Positions 5,588 through 6,412 of a DNA stretch of 6,412 bases are shown here, in pieces. Under the pieces are notes generated by a model. That model was not told the origin of the DNA. It made no database searches and was given only the letters and a program-made list of their open reading frames with translations. The DNA is taken from contig DAHXNM010000272.1 of NCBI GenBank assembly GCA_027365375.1, positions 1 to 6,412 on the forward strand. The letters are read 5' to 3'. Source of the DNA: Ferrimicrobium sp. (GTDB lineage: Bacteria > Actinomycetota > Acidimicrobiia > Acidimicrobiales > Acidimicrobiaceae). Both the position numbers and the translations under genes were made by a program. Position 1 is the first letter of the stretch; every line of letters begins with the position of its first letter.

Positions 5588-6412
5588 ATGCACCTGAGAC
5601 GACTCAGCCTGGGCGTGCTCGCCGCACTGGCTCCAAGCTTGCTCGCAGCGTGTGGTACCACCTCGACCGCCACCACCGGCATAACCGCTACCCCAAGCCC
5701 GAGCGCATCAAAACTCTCTCCAGTCTCGCTCAATGGCGTTACCCTCACGACCAAGGTTGCAACTCCGCTGCGACAGGCTTTTGAACAAGCACTCTCGGAT
5801 ATGACCATTAGCTACCCACACATGGTCGCTCGAGTCAGCTATAACAGCCCCCAAACTATGGACCTTGCTAGCCTCGAGACAACCGCTAACCTGCATTTAT
5901 TCTCGGTTAACCCCGGGTCAACCCTCCTTGCTCAGTTGGGAGGTGTCAAGCGAGTTCCTATCGCCACCAGCACGCTCTACCTCTCTGCCAATCTTCCATC
6001 TTCGCAGGCCGTCACCCTTTCGGATGCCGTGCTCGTCGGGATCCTTGAAGGGTCTATCACCAACTGGGACAACTCTCTGATCGCAGCGGCGAATCCTCAC
6101 GTCAACCTACCCAATCTGAGCCTCACCATCAATTCATTCCCGAAGACCGGGCAACGCGCCTCGATCATCGACCATGAACTTTCGGTCCAACCAACGAGCT
6201 ATGGGGCCACCGATGCTGCTCATTGCACGACCACACCTGGCTGTCTAGACGTCTCGCTCACCCCGCCGACCACTCCGCCATTAGCCGTCGACAACGCCAG
6301 CGGTCAGCCGAGCCTGCCTGGCAGTGCGCAGTACCCGCTAGTCACCTACGAACTTGCCGTCATCACGACCGCTCCCGCACACCCACGCCAGGAGATGGCG
6401 GCGGTACAGATC
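5588..6412 (+). CDS. PstS-like substrate-binding lipoprotein (partial, 3' end outside window)
   Basis: The frame is open for 275 codons to the right edge. It begins with a lipoprotein signal: basic MHLRRL, a hydrophobic core and the lipobox LLAAC. Signal peptidase II should cleave before Cys22, anchoring the protein on the outer face of the membrane. A Ser/Thr/Pro/Ala-rich linker (about 23-46) follows. The folded part resembles PstS phosphate-binding proteins. LSDAVLVGILEGSITNWDN (144-162) followed by AAANPHVNLPNLSLTI corresponds to their segment of the form LA.IF.G.ITNW..P.IAALNPGVKLP..PI. YPLVTYELAVI (249-259) corresponds to YPIV.Y.Y.IV. The glycine/serine loops that bind phosphate (usually GSG...G and RSDGSGTT) are not recognisable; the latter position reads NSFPKTGQRAS (182-192). 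Cys213 and Cys219 could form a disulfide. It may be a divergent PstS or a PstS-fold protein with another ligand. Whether pst transporter genes follow cannot be seen. Confidence 0.8.
   Translation, partial: MHLRRLSLGVLAALAPSLLAACGTTSTATTGITATPSPSASKLSPVSLNGVTLTTKVATPLRQAFEQALSDMTISYPHMVARVSYNSPQTMDLASLETTANLHLFSVNPGSTLLAQLGGVKRVPIATSTLYLSANLPSSQAVTLSDAVLVGILEGSITNWDNSLIAAANPHVNLPNLSLTINSFPKTGQRASIIDHELSVQPTSYGATDAAHCTTTPGCLDVSLTPPTTPPLAVDNASGQPSLPGSAQYPLVTYELAVITTAPAHPRQEMAAVQI

Noticed and set aside
5184..5597. 137-codon plus-strand frame crossing the guaB3 start and the intergenic region
   Set aside because: It overlaps the guaB3 5' end and the lipoprotein start. Its composition is His/Thr/Arg-rich with no domain.
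5569..5784. 71-codon plus-strand frame starting at ATG 5569
   Set aside because: Its start overlaps the ribosome-binding site of the lipoprotein gene, which in the other frame has a clear signal peptide, lipobox and PstS-like segments.

Overview
The window looks like chromosomal DNA from an actinobacterium with moderate GC content. The main pointers are a CBS-less IMP-dehydrogenase paralogue of the GuaB3 type, which is typical of Actinomycetota and also found in cyanobacteria, and a PcrA/UvrD1-type helicase ending in a Tudor-like domain. GC that is moderate for an actinobacterium would fit an Acidimicrobiia-like lineage, but that placement is inference only.

Layout. Bases 1-441 contain no confidently assignable gene. 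On the minus strand they hold a tiny SD-led reading frame just downstream of pcrA, several short overlapping frames interrupted by stops, and an open frame running off the left edge. Bases 442-5298 form a compact minus-strand operon, transcribed from right to left as guaB3 - guaA - pcrA. guaB3 and guaA overlap by one base (TAGTG), and pcrA starts four bases after the guaA stop. Bases 5299-5587 are a divergent intergenic region with a perfect 6-bp inverted repeat and weak promoter-like hexamers. From 5588 to the right edge runs the 5' part of a plus-strand lipoprotein gene related to the PstS phosphate-binding proteins. Its usual phosphate-binding loops are not recognisable.

How the genes fit together. 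GuaA makes GMP from XMP. GuaB3 belongs to the enzyme family that supplies XMP from IMP, though its precise reaction in actinobacteria is not settled. PcrA is a superfamily-1 DNA translocase/helicase involved in repair and in resolving conflicts with RNA polymerase. It is apparently co-transcribed with the guanine nucleotide genes but has no direct metabolic link to them. The divergent lipoprotein is a separate envelope-associated unit that shares the regulatory region.

Start choices that matter: guaB3 is best started at a TTG (5298) behind a near-perfect Shine-Dalgarno, guaA at GTG (4135), and pcrA at GTG (2583). None of the three operon genes therefore appears to use ATG. I found no convincing evidence of a new defence or mobile system. 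The most useful leads are the degenerate PstS-like protein, the orphan GuaB3 at the head of the operon, and the unexplained small frames after pcrA.
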